The notes under the pieces: model-generated
Seen by the model: the letters and a program-made list of their open reading frames with translations, nothing else
What the model was told of the DNA's origin: nothing
Database searches by the model: none
Shown here: piece after piece, positions 55,472 to 64,000 of the stretch
Position numbering within the stretch: the first letter of the stretch is position 1
How the letters are laid out: every line of letters begins with the position of its first letter
Assembly: GCF_027922045.1 (NCBI RefSeq)
Contig: NZ_BSEX01000023.1
Coordinates: 1-64,000 of the forward strand
DNA from: Microbacterium terregens
GTDB lineage: Bacteria > Pseudomonadota > Alphaproteobacteria > Sphingomonadales > Sphingomonadaceae
Direction of reading: 5' to 3'
Length of the DNA stretch: 64,000 nt
Position numbers and translations under genes: made by a program

Positions 55472-55599
55472 GTGGCGCAAAGATAGGCGTCCGGGGCCGC
55501 AAGGCCAATGGACTGCGTGACCGTCGCTGAACTTACCGCCCGTTAACTCCTGGGCACCTAGCCTGCTCGCGAAGCGGGGGCTTCAGAAGAGGTGCGTAG

Positions 55600-55710
55600 A
55601 TGCCCACCAATCAAATGATCGTCGTGTTCATCGTTCTGGTCGTCGCGGCGGCCTTCCTGTTCCTGTGGCGCCGCCGCGACACCGGCCACACCTCGGACGA
55701 CCACCGCTGA
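55600..55710 (+). CDS. 36-aa single-TM peptide
   Basis: The frame MPTNQMIVVFIVLVVAAAFL encodes 36 residues with one strongly hydrophobic helix (about 6-23) and a polar tail WRRRDTGHTSDDHR. AGAAGAGG lies about 8 bases upstream of ATG 55600. It is an isolated single gene between the divergent rnr promoter and a strong terminator. Single-TM small proteins of this shape are often overlooked; function unknown. Confidence 0.55.
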   Translation: MPTNQMIVVFIVLVVAAAFLFLWRRRDTGHTSDDHR

Positions 55711-55713
55711 GGG

Positions 55714-55740
55714 CACGGAGCGGGAGGCTCCCGCTCCGTG
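55714..55740 (+). terminator. Strong hairpin after the 36-aa gene
   Basis: Twelve-bp arms from CACGGAGCGGGA (55714-55725) and TCCCGCTCCGTG (55729-55740) flank a three-base loop, four bases after the stop. There is no poly-T tail, but the stem is very stable. This supports the 36-aa frame as a separate transcript. Confidence 0.6.
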
Positions 55741-55818
55741 TGGCCGCTACCCTGTCGCGCTCCCGCGCAGGCGGGAACACGGCTTTGGTGAGGGGACGTC
55801 CCCCTCACCTCTGATCGC

Positions 55819-57351
55819 TCAATAGGCGCGGCCGATCAGGATCCGCTCGACCGACGGGCGGCCCGTGAAGACGCACGGGCCTTCGTCATGGCCGGTCTGC
55901 GCCGTGGGCGCGTTGCGGATGGTGAGCTTCAGCGCCTTTAGCCGCTCGACGACCTGGTCCAGCTCGGCGCCGGTCGGGCGCACCCAGCGCACGTCCACCC
56001 AACCCGGGTTCACGACGCCTTCCGCAAAATGCGCCTCCACGCCCGCCCAGTCGTCCACCGGCGTGATGCGCGCGCGCAGCTTCTCGATCGACTGGTCGTG
56101 CAGGGCGGTCTGGATCGCCTCCAGCGTTGCGCCGACGTCGCCTACGAAGCCGTCGCGCGGCAGGATCGTGCTGTCGAGCTTGCCGTCCTCGCGGTACAGC
56201 CGGTCGCGGCGCAGCACCGAGACGTTGCCACCCGCCGCATCGCGCGGGCCGACCTCGACGATGATCGGGGCGCCCTTCTTGACCCAGCCCCAGCGCTTGT
56301 TCGCGGCCTTGGCGGGCTTCAGGTCGAGCAGCGCACGTACCGGCTCGCCGAGCGAACTCTGGCCGGCCAGCGCCGCCTGCAACTCGCGGCAATAGGCGAC
56401 GACCTCCTCGTCCTCCGGCTTGTCGCGCAGCATCGGCACGATCACCACCTGCCACGGCGCGATCTTGGGCGGGACGCGCAGCCCATCGTCGTCGCCGTGC
56501 ACCATGATGACGCCGCCGATCATGCGGGTCGAGACGCCCCAGCTGGTGGTGTTCGCCAGTTCCAGCTCGCCGTTCGCGTTCTGGAAGCGGATGTTCTGCG
56601 CCTTGGCGAAGTTAGTGCCCAGGAAGTGCGAGGTGCCGGCCTGCAGCGCCTTGCCGTCCTGCATCATCGCCTCGATGCTGTAGGTGGCGACCGCACCCGG
56701 GAAGCGCTCGTTCTCCGGCTTCTCGCCCGCAATCACATGGACGGCCAGGCAGTCCTCGGAAAAGCGGCGGTAGAGCTCCAGGATCTTGAGCGTCTCCTCG
56801 CGTGCTTCGTCCGCCGTTGCGTGGGCGGTATGGCCCTCCTGCCACAGGAACTCGCTGGTGCGCAGGAACATGCGGGTGCGCATTTCCCAGCGCACGACAT
56901 TCGCCCACTGGTTGATCAGCACCGGCAGGTCGCGCCAGGACTGCACCCATCGCGAGAAGGCGGTGCCGATCACCGTCTCCGACGTCGGACGCACGACCAG
57001 CGGCTCTTCCAGCTTCGCTTCGGGATCCGGCACTAGCCCGCCCTTGCCGTCCGCCACCAGGCGGTGATGGGTGACGACCGCCATCTCCTTGGCGAAGCCC
57101 TCCACGTGCTCGGCTTCCTTCTCGAAATAGCTCAGCGGGATGAACAGCGGGAAGTAGCAGTTCTCGTGCCCCGTCGCCTTAATCTGGTCGTCGAGCAGCC
57201 GCTGGATGCGTTCCCAGATGCCATAGCCCCAGGGCCGGATGACCATGCAGCCGCGGACGCCGGATTCCTCGGCGAGGTCGGCCTCGGTGATGACGGACTG
57301 GTACCAGGCCGCGAAGTCGGCCTCACGGGTGACGGGGAGCGCGTGTTTCAT
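55819..57351 (-). CDS. proS: Proline--tRNA ligase (archaeal/eukaryotic-type)
   Basis: Charges tRNA-Pro with proline. The 510-residue protein is of the archaeal/eukaryotic ProRS class rather than the bacterial class with the editing insertion. It begins with DFAAWYQSVITEADLAEESGVRGCMVIRPWGYGIWERIQ, motif 2 WEMRTRMFLRTSEFLWQEGHTAHAT, and ends in a C-terminal Tyr (RILIGRAY), a feature of this class. ATG 57351 is the only suitable start. No bacterial-type copy is visible in the window, but one may exist elsewhere. Confidence 0.93.
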   Translation of the reverse strand: MKHALPVTREADFAAWYQSVITEADLAEESGVRGCMVIRPWGYGIWERIQRLLDDQIKATGHENCYFPLFIPLSYFEKEAEHVEGFAKEMAVVTHHRLVADGKGGLVPDPEAKLEEPLVVRPTSETVIGTAFSRWVQSWRDLPVLINQWANVVRWEMRTRMFLRTSEFLWQEGHTAHATADEAREETLKILELYRRFSEDCLAVHVIAGEKPENERFPGAVATYSIEAMMQDGKALQAGTSHFLGTNFAKAQNIRFQNANGELELANTTSWGVSTRMIGGVIMVHGDDDGLRVPPKIAPWQVVIVPMLRDKPEDEEVVAYCRELQAALAGQSSLGEPVRALLDLKPAKAANKRWGWVKKGAPIIVEVGPRDAAGGNVSVLRRDRLYREDGKLDSTILPRDGFVGDVGATLEAIQTALHDQSIEKLRARITPVDDWAGVEAHFAEGVVNPGWVDVRWVRPTGAELDQVVERLKALKLTIRNAPTAQTGHDEGPCVFTGRPSVERILIGRAY

Positions 57352-57632
57352 GGCAAGCGCCGATAGCGCCGTCCGAGCGCCGCGTCATCTACCCACGCGC
57401 AATCCGCGGCACCGGATGTGGTTCTTTCGCGCGTCCCGGGTCTTCGACCCACAACTCCGATTTACTTGGCCGGATGCAACGACGGGAAAGAAGAGGAAAC
57501 CGCACCTCCTGTAGGCTGACCCGATTTGGGGCAGTCCATCAATGCTTTACTGGCAGTTTTTCTTGTTGGTACATGTTGCCAACTGATCCGATTACGATAG
57601 TGTTAACTATAGACAAAGAATCGGGGGATCGG
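57352..57632 (+). promoter_or_regulatory. AT-richer upstream region of the exopolysaccharide genes
   Basis: This 281-base gap is visibly more AT-rich than the rest, from about 57535 to 57625. It holds an inverted repeat GTTGG...CCAAC (57565-57569 and 57579-57583) and the -10-like TATAGA (57608-57613). It probably holds the promoter and control site of the downstream exopolysaccharide genes, but I cannot define the regulator. Confidence 0.45.
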
Positions 57633-57908
57633 ATGTCGCAAAGCGGGGGAGTGCTGAAAGCAGCCATAGCGATCGCGGTGGCGCTTGGAAGCGTCGCAAG
57701 CGCAGCGGCCGCCCAGAGGTCTGAGGATTCGCTTCCACGGATGCGTGCGACCGCGCAACGATCGGTGGCATCCCAGCGCGCAGTCGCGCCGGTGGCCGAA
57801 GCCAACCGCCTGATCGGGCTGCCGCTCTTCCTCGGCTTAGGCATCGGCACGGCAGTCGCGGTGACCGTCGCCATGGCGGCTTCGGGCCAACCCGACAGCG
57901 AAGGCTGA
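57633..57908 (+). CDS. Small secreted or membrane protein heading the exopolysaccharide region
   Basis: The 91-residue protein has a signal or TM segment (about 8-28, LKAAIAIAVALGSVASAAAAQR), a basic linker and a second hydrophobic helix (about 64-86, LIGLPLFLGLGIGTAVAVTVAMAA). GGGGGATCGG precedes ATG 57633. It is the first gene on the plus strand before the polysaccharide cluster, 109 bases upstream of the O-antigen-ligase-family gene. Function unknown. Confidence 0.7.
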   Translation: MSQSGGVLKAAIAIAVALGSVASAAAAQRSEDSLPRMRATAQRSVASQRAVAPVAEANRLIGLPLFLGLGIGTAVAVTVAMAASGQPDSEG

Positions 57909-58017
57909 TCGCCGGCATCGCGCCGCCAACCGGCGCGATCCGCACATCGCATGGCGCGCCGGCAACCGCCGGCGCCCGCTCCCTTCCTGTCGCGGTCGCT
58001 CCAGCCGGAGCGGAACC

Positions 58018-59421
58018 GTGCTTGCGCGAGTTGCGTCCATGATCTCGGCAACAACGTGGAATGCGGCGGCACGCGCGGATCGTGCCGGGAGGACGGGCCT
58101 GCCGGACGTCCGGGCGGCATTGTGCCTGGGACTGGTGACGGTCGCGCTGCTGATCGGGGGCGGCGGATCGCCGGCACCCCGTGCGGAACTGGTGGTGGAA
58201 CTCGCTGCGATCGGTGCTGCGATCCTCTGGTCGCTCCTCCCCGCGGAGGCTCCTACCCGCGTTGACCGGCTGCCGATCATCCTCGCCGCGGCACTGCCGG
58301 GCGTCGCGCTCCTGCAACTCGTGCCCCTGCCGCCCCAGCTCTGGCAGGGACTCCCCGGACGCGAGACGGAGCTTGCGGCGCTCGAACTCGTCGGAGCGGC
58401 CGGGCAGTGGATGCCGCTGTCGATGACCCCGGACCGCACCCTCGCCTCGACGCTGTCCCTGATCCCGCCGCTGGTGGTGCTCGCGTTCGTGATCCATGCT
58501 CCGCTCGCCGAGCGCACCAGGCTGCTCGCGGTCGTGGTCGCAGCCGCCACGCTCTCGGCCATCGTCGGAGTGGTGCAGGTGGCGAGCGGGAGTGCGGGAG
58601 CGCTCCGCTTCTACGGCAGCCGAGGCTTCACGTACGCCAGCGGCTTGTTCGCCAATCGCAACGCCGCTGCCGACTTGTTGCTCGCCGGGCTGGTCGCGAT
58701 GCTCGCATTGGCCTTCTCGCGTCCGGAACTGCTGCGCACTCTCTCTGCGCGCCTCGCCTGGTCGATGCTGGCACTGTTCCTGCTGCTTTCGGTGGCGCTG
58801 ACCCGCTCGCGCGCCGGGATGATGCTGGTGCTCGTGCCGGTGATGCTCGCGCCCCTGACGCTGGGGCCCTGGCGCTTCGACCGGCGGCGGGCGTTCGGCT
58901 GGGCGGCTGCGACACTGGGGATCGGCGGCGCGGCGCTGGCACTCGCCAGCGGCAGTCCGGCACTGCGCCACAGCTGGGACCGGTTCGCGCTGGCGCCCGA
59001 CAACCGCGCCGATCTCCGAATCGACACGCTGCATGCAATTTCGCGAAGCTGGCCCGTCGGCACCGGTATCGGCAGTTTCGTCCCGGTCTTTGCCGCGGCC
59101 GAGCGGCTGGAAACGGTGGACTCTTCCCCCGCCAATCGCGCGCACAACGATTATCTGGAGTTCACCCTGGAAGCAGGAGCCGCCGCCCCGCTGCTGCTGC
59201 TCGCGGCCGTCGCCGCGATCCTTCGGCGCGCCGCGCCGCTGCTGCGCGCCGGCATTGAGCGAGAGCGCCGTGCCCAGCTGCTGTTTGCGCTCGCCACACT
59301 CGGCATCTTCGCGCTGCACGCCTTCGTCGATTACCCGATGCGGGCGATGACGCTCGCCTGCGTCGCGGCAATCGCGGTCGGCATGCTCGCCCATCCGCCG
59401 CAGCGCGGAGAGGTCGCATGA
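58018..59421 (+). CDS. O-antigen ligase/polymerase family (Wzy-like) membrane protein
   Basis: The 467-residue inner-membrane protein has 10-12 helices and the family's large periplasmic loop near the C-terminus: TGIGSFVPVFAAAERLE...NRAHNDYLEFTLEAGAAAPLLLL, with the conserved HNDYLE motif. Such proteins polymerise or ligate polysaccharide repeat units on undecaprenyl carriers. Start GTG 58018 (ATG 58039 is possible). Its TGA overlaps the ATG of the Wza-type gene, so it belongs to the export operon. Confidence 0.87.
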   Translation: MLARVASMISATTWNAAARADRAGRTGLPDVRAALCLGLVTVALLIGGGGSPAPRAELVVELAAIGAAILWSLLPAEAPTRVDRLPIILAAALPGVALLQLVPLPPQLWQGLPGRETELAALELVGAAGQWMPLSMTPDRTLASTLSLIPPLVVLAFVIHAPLAERTRLLAVVVAAATLSAIVGVVQVASGSAGALRFYGSRGFTYASGLFANRNAAADLLLAGLVAMLALAFSRPELLRTLSARLAWSMLALFLLLSVALTRSRAGMMLVLVPVMLAPLTLGPWRFDRRRAFGWAAATLGIGGAALALASGSPALRHSWDRFALAPDNRADLRIDTLHAISRSWPVGTGIGSFVPVFAAAERLETVDSSPANRAHNDYLEFTLEAGAAAPLLLLAAVAAILRRAAPLLRAGIERERRAQLLFALATLGIFALHAFVDYPMRAMTLACVAAIAVGMLAHPPQRGEVA

Positions 59422-60104
59422 TGCGCCTGCGTCCGATCGTGATGCTCGCCGCGGGGCTGCTTTCCGCCTGCCAGTCGCCGCGCGCGGGGCTTCCGCACGG
59501 GCCCGATGCCTATGCAGTGATCCCGCCGCCTGCGGCGGGCACCACCCGCGGCGCGTACCGCATCGGCCCGCTCGACGTGCTCGCCATCACCGTCTTCCAG
59601 GAGCCGGAGCTGTCGCAGCGCGACTTGCAGGTCGACGCGTCCGGCAACCTGCTGATGCCCCTGGTCGGAACCGTGCAGGCCCGCGGCAAGACGGCGCATC
59701 AGCTCTCCCGCGAGATCGCCGGGCGACTCGGCACCGAGTATCTGGTCGACCCGCAGGTCACCGTAACGGTCACCGCCTCCGTCTCGCAGCAGGTGACGGT
59801 GGAGGGCAACGTCACCATGCCCGGCGTCTATGACATCACGGGCGCCCCGACCCTGCTGGAGGCGCTGGCCCGCGCCCGAAGCCCCACGCGGGTCGCGCGG
59901 CTGCAGGAAGTGGTGGTGTTCCGCACGATCGACGGCAGGCGCGCGGGCGCCGTGTTCGACGTAGCCGCGATCCGCAACGGCCGGGCACCCGATCCGGAGC
60001 TGCTCGGCGGCGACGTGGTGGTCGTGGGCTTCGATGCCGTGAAGGGCGCCTTTCGCGACTTCCTCACCACCGCGCCGCTCGTCAGCGCGTTTCGCACCTT
60101 CTAG
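59418..60104 (+). CDS. Polysaccharide export outer-membrane lipoprotein (Wza/GumB type)
   Basis: The 228-residue protein has a lipoprotein signal with lipobox LLSAC (Cys18), a polysaccharide-export (Poly_export) domain with YRIGPLDVLAITVFQEPELS and SLBB domains with QVTVEGNVTMPGVYDITGAPTLLEALARA. It forms the outer-membrane channel for capsular or exopolysaccharide. It is shorter than Wza, like the GumB/GelD branch. ATGA overlap with the upstream gene; the chain-length/kinase gene follows after 11 bases. Confidence 0.92.
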   Translation: MMRLRPIVMLAAGLLSACQSPRAGLPHGPDAYAVIPPPAAGTTRGAYRIGPLDVLAITVFQEPELSQRDLQVDASGNLLMPLVGTVQARGKTAHQLSREIAGRLGTEYLVDPQVTVTVTASVSQQVTVEGNVTMPGVYDITGAPTLLEALARARSPTRVARLQEVVVFRTIDGRRAGAVFDVAAIRNGRAPDPELLGGDVVVVGFDAVKGAFRDFLTTAPLVSAFRTF

Positions 60105-60115
60105 GAGCGCCGGCC

Positions 60116-61348
60116 TTGTCCCTCGCCTCCGTGCCAGTCGCTCCCTTGCCCCGCGCCGCGGAACCGGCGTCCGACGCGACCCTCCGCATCGACCTGACGG
60201 CGCTGCTCGCGCTGCTCGGCCGCAATCGCCTGCTCATCGCCGCGACGCTGGCAACGGCACTGCTGGGCGGCCTGATCGTGACGCTGTTGATCAGCCCCAA
60301 ATATGTCGCGACCGCCAGCATCCAGATCGACCAGGAAGCCGATCGCGTGCTGGAAGGCGCCGAGGTGCAACCGCAGGCCGGCTATGCCGATGCGGAGCGC
60401 TTTCTCCAGACCCAGGCGGACGTGTTGCGGAGCCGGGCGCTCGCGATCCGCGTGGCGAAGCGGCTGAAGCTGTTCGGCGATTCCGCCTTCTTTCACGCGA
60501 TGGAGGTTCCGCTGCCGCAGGAGGCGACGACCGCAGCCGGAACCGCGCGCATCCGGGAAGCGACCCTGCGGCTGCTCCAGGAGCATCTCGCCGTCGAACT
60601 GCCGCGCAATTCCCGCGTGGCCAGTGTCGCGTTCGAGAGCACCGACGCGGAGCTCGCCGCGCGGGTCGCCAATGCCTACGCCGGCGAGTTCATCGAGGCG
60701 AACCTTCAGCGGAAGTTCGACAGCTCCGCATATGCGCGCGACTTCCTCTCGCGCCAGCTGGCGGCTGCAAAGCTGCGGCTGGAGGAGTCGGAGCGCGCCC
60801 TGACCCACTATGCGCGAGCGGCACGGCTCATCCGCACCGCAGACGCCGGCGAGGGATCGCACACCGCCATGCCGGGCTCGGTCACCGCGGCCAGCCTCGT
60901 ACAACTGAACGCCGCTGCCAATGACGCCCGCGCCGCCCGCATTTCCGCCGAGCAGAAGTGGCGGTCGATCGCGCAGGTGCCCGTCCTCAACATACCGGAG
61001 GTGCTCGGCAACCAGGCCGTCGAACGACTGCTGGAGCAGCGCGCAGCCGGCGCCGCCGAGCTGCAGCGTGAACGCGCACGGCACTTGAGCGGGCATCCCG
61101 GCGTACGCCAGCTGGAGGCCCAGCAGGCGGAGCTGGGCCGGCAGGTCTCCGCCCTCGCGACGGCCATCCGCAGCTCGATCCACGACCAGTATCGCCATGC
61201 GCAGGGCCGCGAACGCGCGCTGGCGGAGCAGGTGGACGCGCTGAAGGGAGCTACGCTTGCCGAGCAGGACCGCAGCGTGCGCTACGCCATCCTGGCGCGG
61301 GAGGCGGACACCAATCGCACCCTCTACGACGGGCTGCTCCAGCGCTAG
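60116..61348 (+). CDS. Wzz/GumC-type chain-length protein, N-terminal part, ends at in-frame TAG
   Basis: The 410-residue product begins at TTG 60116 with a TM helix (about 37-60) and a Wzz domain followed by a long coiled coil; it ends ...LYDGLLQR-stop. In GumC/BY-kinase proteins this motif continues with Y-K-E-(L/V), and here the bases after TAG read KELSAAAGINANNLSIVD in the same frame. The stop therefore replaces a Tyr codon and truncates the protein before its second TM helix. Without readthrough, this fragment would lack the helix that closes the periplasmic domain, so it may be non-functional or the locus may need readthrough. Alternatively it is a sequencing error. Confidence 0.75.
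   Translation: MSLASVPVAPLPRAAEPASDATLRIDLTALLALLGRNRLLIAATLATALLGGLIVTLLISPKYVATASIQIDQEADRVLEGAEVQPQAGYADAERFLQTQADVLRSRALAIRVAKRLKLFGDSAFFHAMEVPLPQEATTAAGTARIREATLRLLQEHLAVELPRNSRVASVAFESTDAELAARVANAYAGEFIEANLQRKFDSSAYARDFLSRQLAAAKLRLEESERALTHYARAARLIRTADAGEGSHTAMPGSVTAASLVQLNAAANDARAARISAEQKWRSIAQVPVLNIPEVLGNQAVERLLEQRAAGAAELQRERARHLSGHPGVRQLEAQQAELGRQVSALATAIRSSIHDQYRHAQGRERALAEQVDALKGATLAEQDRSVRYAILAREADTNRTLYDGLLQR
61346..61348 (+). other. In-frame TAG at the conserved Tyr position of the Wzz/BY-kinase gene
   Basis: Codon 411 from TTG 60116 is TAG, where the family motif LLQR-Y-KE has Tyr (TAC or TAT, one base away). The frame before and after is open for 729 codons in total (60116-62302). 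I mark the codon separately because it decides whether the gene is one, two or broken. Confidence 0.8.
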
Positions 61349-61402
61349 AAGGAGCTGAGCGCCGCAGCGGGGATCAACGCGAACAACCTGTCGATCGTCG
61401 AC

Positions 61403-62302
61403 ATGGCCGAGCCGCCGCTTGCCCCCTCTTCACCGAAACTGGCGCTCAACCTGGTCGTCGCGCTGGCACTCGGCCTGATCCTGGCAGGCGCGGCGGTGCT
61501 GGTGCGCGAGCAGTTCGACGACGCGGTGCGGGCACCCGATGAGGTCGAGGGCAAGCTCGGCCTGCCCCTGCTGGGAGCCATTCCGCTGGTCCAGGACATC
61601 GCCGTCGACGTGGCGCGGCCCCGTTCTCCGGCCGGCGAGGCGTATAATGCGCTGCGCAGCGCGCTGCTGCATGCCAGCCCGCACGGGCTTCCCCGCACGC
61701 TACTGGTGACGAGCAGCCAGCCGGGCGAAGGCAAGTCGACCTCGAGCTATGCGATCGCCGCCGGCCTCGCGCGCCTCGGCAAGCGGGTCGTGCTGGTCGA
61801 CCTCGATCTTCGCCGGCCGTCGCTCCACCGGATGCTCGACCTTCCGAACGGCTGCGGGGTGAGCGACGTGCTCGCCCGCGAGGCACGGCTGGAAAGCGCG
61901 TTGCAGCACGCGCAGGCGCTCGGCTTTCCGGTCCTGACGGCGGGTCCGGTGGCGCCGAACCCGGCGGAGCTCCTTGGCAGCGCGAGCATGGCGGAGATGA
62001 TGGTCGGGCTGGTCGAGCGGTTCGAGGCGATCGTGCTCGATGCGCCGCCGGTGCTCGGCCTCGCGGATGCGCCGACGCTCGCCGCGCAGGCGGAGGCGAC
62101 GGTGTTCGTGGTCGAGGCAGGGCGTCGCGGCAGGGGCGCCACCAAGGCGGCGCTGCGCCGGCTGCGCGCCGAACGCGCCGCCATACTGGGGGTGGTGCTC
62201 ACCAAGTTCGACCTGCGGAAGGCGGGTGCCGGTCAACGCTACTACCGCAACGGCTACTACGACTATGGCGAGGCCGACACGCTCCGGCAGGCGGCCGAAT
62301 GA
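61403..62302 (+). CDS. BY-kinase (tyrosine autokinase) C-terminal part of the chain-length protein
   Basis: From ATG 61403 the product has 299 residues: a TM helix (about 14-34), then a CpsD/CapB-type bacterial tyrosine kinase domain. It shows Walker A PGEGKSTSS (Lys111), Walker A' VVLVDLDLRRP, Walker B IVLDAPPVLGLADA and a C-terminal tyrosine cluster QRYYRNGYYDYGEAD that would be autophosphorylated. Polymer length control depends on this phosphorylation cycle. ATG 61403 has no good Shine-Dalgarno; the nearest AAGGAG is 48 bases upstream. Its natural start is probably the fused gene, so separate synthesis may be poor. Confidence 0.78.
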   Translation: MAEPPLAPSSPKLALNLVVALALGLILAGAAVLVREQFDDAVRAPDEVEGKLGLPLLGAIPLVQDIAVDVARPRSPAGEAYNALRSALLHASPHGLPRTLLVTSSQPGEGKSTSSYAIAAGLARLGKRVVLVDLDLRRPSLHRMLDLPNGCGVSDVLAREARLESALQHAQALGFPVLTAGPVAPNPAELLGSASMAEMMVGLVERFEAIVLDAPPVLGLADAPTLAAQAEATVFVVEAGRRGRGATKAALRRLRAERAAILGVVLTKFDLRKAGAGQRYYRNGYYDYGEADTLRQAAE

Positions 62303-63171
62303 GCGCGCGGGCGATCCTTACGATCGTGGGAGCGGTGCCGCTGGCGCTTGCGTGCCTCGCCAGTGCCGCCGACCGTATGGGCGTGCCGCTCGGCCTGCTG
62401 CCAGCACGTCTCGCGCCCGGTGCCGCGATCCAGACGGCGCGGGAGGCGTTCGTCTCGGCCGATCCGATGGCGGCGCGCGCTCGCGCGGCGGCCGCGGTCG
62501 CCGCCAGCCCGATGGACGCTGGCGCAAGCGCTTTGCTGGGTGCGGTGGCCTTGAAGGCGGGCAATCCGGTAGCTGCGCACGAAGCCTTTGCGGTCAGCGC
62601 GCGGCTGGGATGGCGCAATCCGGCCGCGCAACTCTATTGGCTGGGTGTCGGCCTGGAGGCGCAGGACTACGCGCTCGCGGCCGAGCGGCTCGACGCGCTG
62701 CTGCGCACCGGGCAGCGCAGCGCGGCGATCGACGCGGCGATCTTGCAGTTGGAAGCCTCGCCCGGCGGCCGTTCGGCACTGGCGGCGCACCTCCTGGTTG
62801 CGTCGAACTGGCGGGAAGCATTTACCGCAAGCACCGGCGCCCTCTCCGGCACCGCACTCGCCCGGCGGATCGCAGTGCTGCAGCGGGCCCGCGCCGGCGG
62901 CATGCCCGTCGACTGCAAAGCCGTCGCGGCGACGGTACGGACCCTGGTCGACCGCGGCGACCGGAAAGCCGCGTCTGACCTGTGGCGCGCGGCCTGCGCG
63001 CCGCTGAGCGAGACGGAATCGCGTGCCGGAAACTTCGAGACCGTGGCAGCCGCCCGGCAACCGACCCACGGCGCGCAGCCGGTGTGGGTCGACGACCTCA
63101 CGATTGTCCGGATGGCCGCAGCGCCTCCGGCCGTGCGGGCAAGAGACGTGGAGCAGACAACCAGAAGCTGA
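62299..63171 (+). CDS. Alanine-rich TPR-like protein of the polysaccharide operon
   Basis: The 290-residue protein has an N-terminal hydrophobic segment (about 5-25, signal or anchor). Helical Ala-rich repeats with a TPR-like rhythm follow (AARARAAAAVAASPMDAGASALLGAVALKAGNPVAAHEAFAVSARLGW). No catalytic motif is visible. ATG 62299 overlaps the kinase stop (ATGA), so it is part of the same operon. Probably a periplasmic assembly or scaffold factor for polysaccharide export, inferred from position. Confidence 0.75.
   Translation: MSARAILTIVGAVPLALACLASAADRMGVPLGLLPARLAPGAAIQTAREAFVSADPMAARARAAAAVAASPMDAGASALLGAVALKAGNPVAAHEAFAVSARLGWRNPAAQLYWLGVGLEAQDYALAAERLDALLRTGQRSAAIDAAILQLEASPGGRSALAAHLLVASNWREAFTASTGALSGTALARRIAVLQRARAGGMPVDCKAVAATVRTLVDRGDRKAASDLWRAACAPLSETESRAGNFETVAAARQPTHGAQPVWVDDLTIVRMAAAPPAVRARDVEQTTRS

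Positions 63172-64000
<829 letters not shown>

Noticed and set aside
53165..55486. Plus-strand open frame of 773 codons across rnr
   Set aside because: Antisense shadow of ribonuclease R; no plausible start or domain, and rnr is clearly the real gene.
57549..57566. Possible sigma-54 promoter TGGCAG...CTTG
   Set aside because: The distance between the GG and the G of the -12 element is one base too long and the -12 GC is missing.

Overview
The window is one contiguous, gene-dense piece of a high-GC alphaproteobacterial chromosome. It is almost certainly a sphingomonad (Sphingomonas or a close relative). The evidence is the trpGDC-moaC-moeA-lexA run followed by comEC/gltX/gltA, an alphaproteobacterial LexA box (GTTC-N7-GTTC) in front of lexA, a PEPxxWA-CTERM surface protein with exosortase-A-associated glycosylation genes, and many small secreted proteins of the kind found in sphingomonads. 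I saw no rRNA, tRNA, CRISPR array, IS element or prophage. Codon use looks uniform throughout.

Layout. 0.3-12.4 kb: a low-complexity Ser/Gly-rich surface protein, a host-attachment family protein, serS, a LysM/LytM lipoprotein coupled to a K+ channel and a DUF486 membrane protein, rimO, a minus-strand GMC dehydrogenase/Tat subunit/cytochrome c operon, an M17 aminopeptidase and a PEPxxWA-CTERM protein. 12.4-23 kb: tpiA, a PpiD-like periplasmic foldase, trpE, then trpG-trpD-trpC-moaC-moeA with start/stop overlaps, and lexA. 23-30 kb: comEC, gltX, gltA, a small membrane protein and an SLC13 permease. 30-36.3 kb: tamA-tamB. 36.4-37.8 kb: a LexA-like S24 repressor diverging from a small HTH protein gene pair, with a LexA-type box between them. 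37.8-44.1 kb: an exosortase-A-associated glycan region (glycosyltransferase, O-ligase, asparagine-synthase-like protein, beta-helix protein). 44.2-53.2 kb: DJ-1/PfpI protein, topoisomerase IB, S9 peptidase, a PNPOx-fold stress protein, DUF1232 protein, PHB depolymerase, ABC exporter and two small secreted proteins. 53.2-57.4 kb: rnr and an archaeal/eukaryotic-type proS. 57.6-64 kb: the start of an exopolysaccharide operon (polymerase/ligase, Wza-type porin, Wzz/tyrosine-kinase gene, TPR protein, gmd), cut by the window edge.

The genes fall into three themes: housekeeping (translation, tryptophan and molybdopterin synthesis, citrate synthase, RNA decay), envelope construction (TamAB, LytM activator, PpiD, ABC flippase) and surface polysaccharide or surface-protein export. 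The most notable observations are an in-frame TAG codon that splits the Wzz/BY-kinase gene at a normally conserved Tyr position, an SOS-type box controlling the S24/HTH module, a perfect inverted repeat that would mask the ribosome-binding site of the PNPOx-fold stress protein, and the complete three-gene flavocytochrome dehydrogenase operon, whose flavoprotein appears to start at a non-AUG codon.
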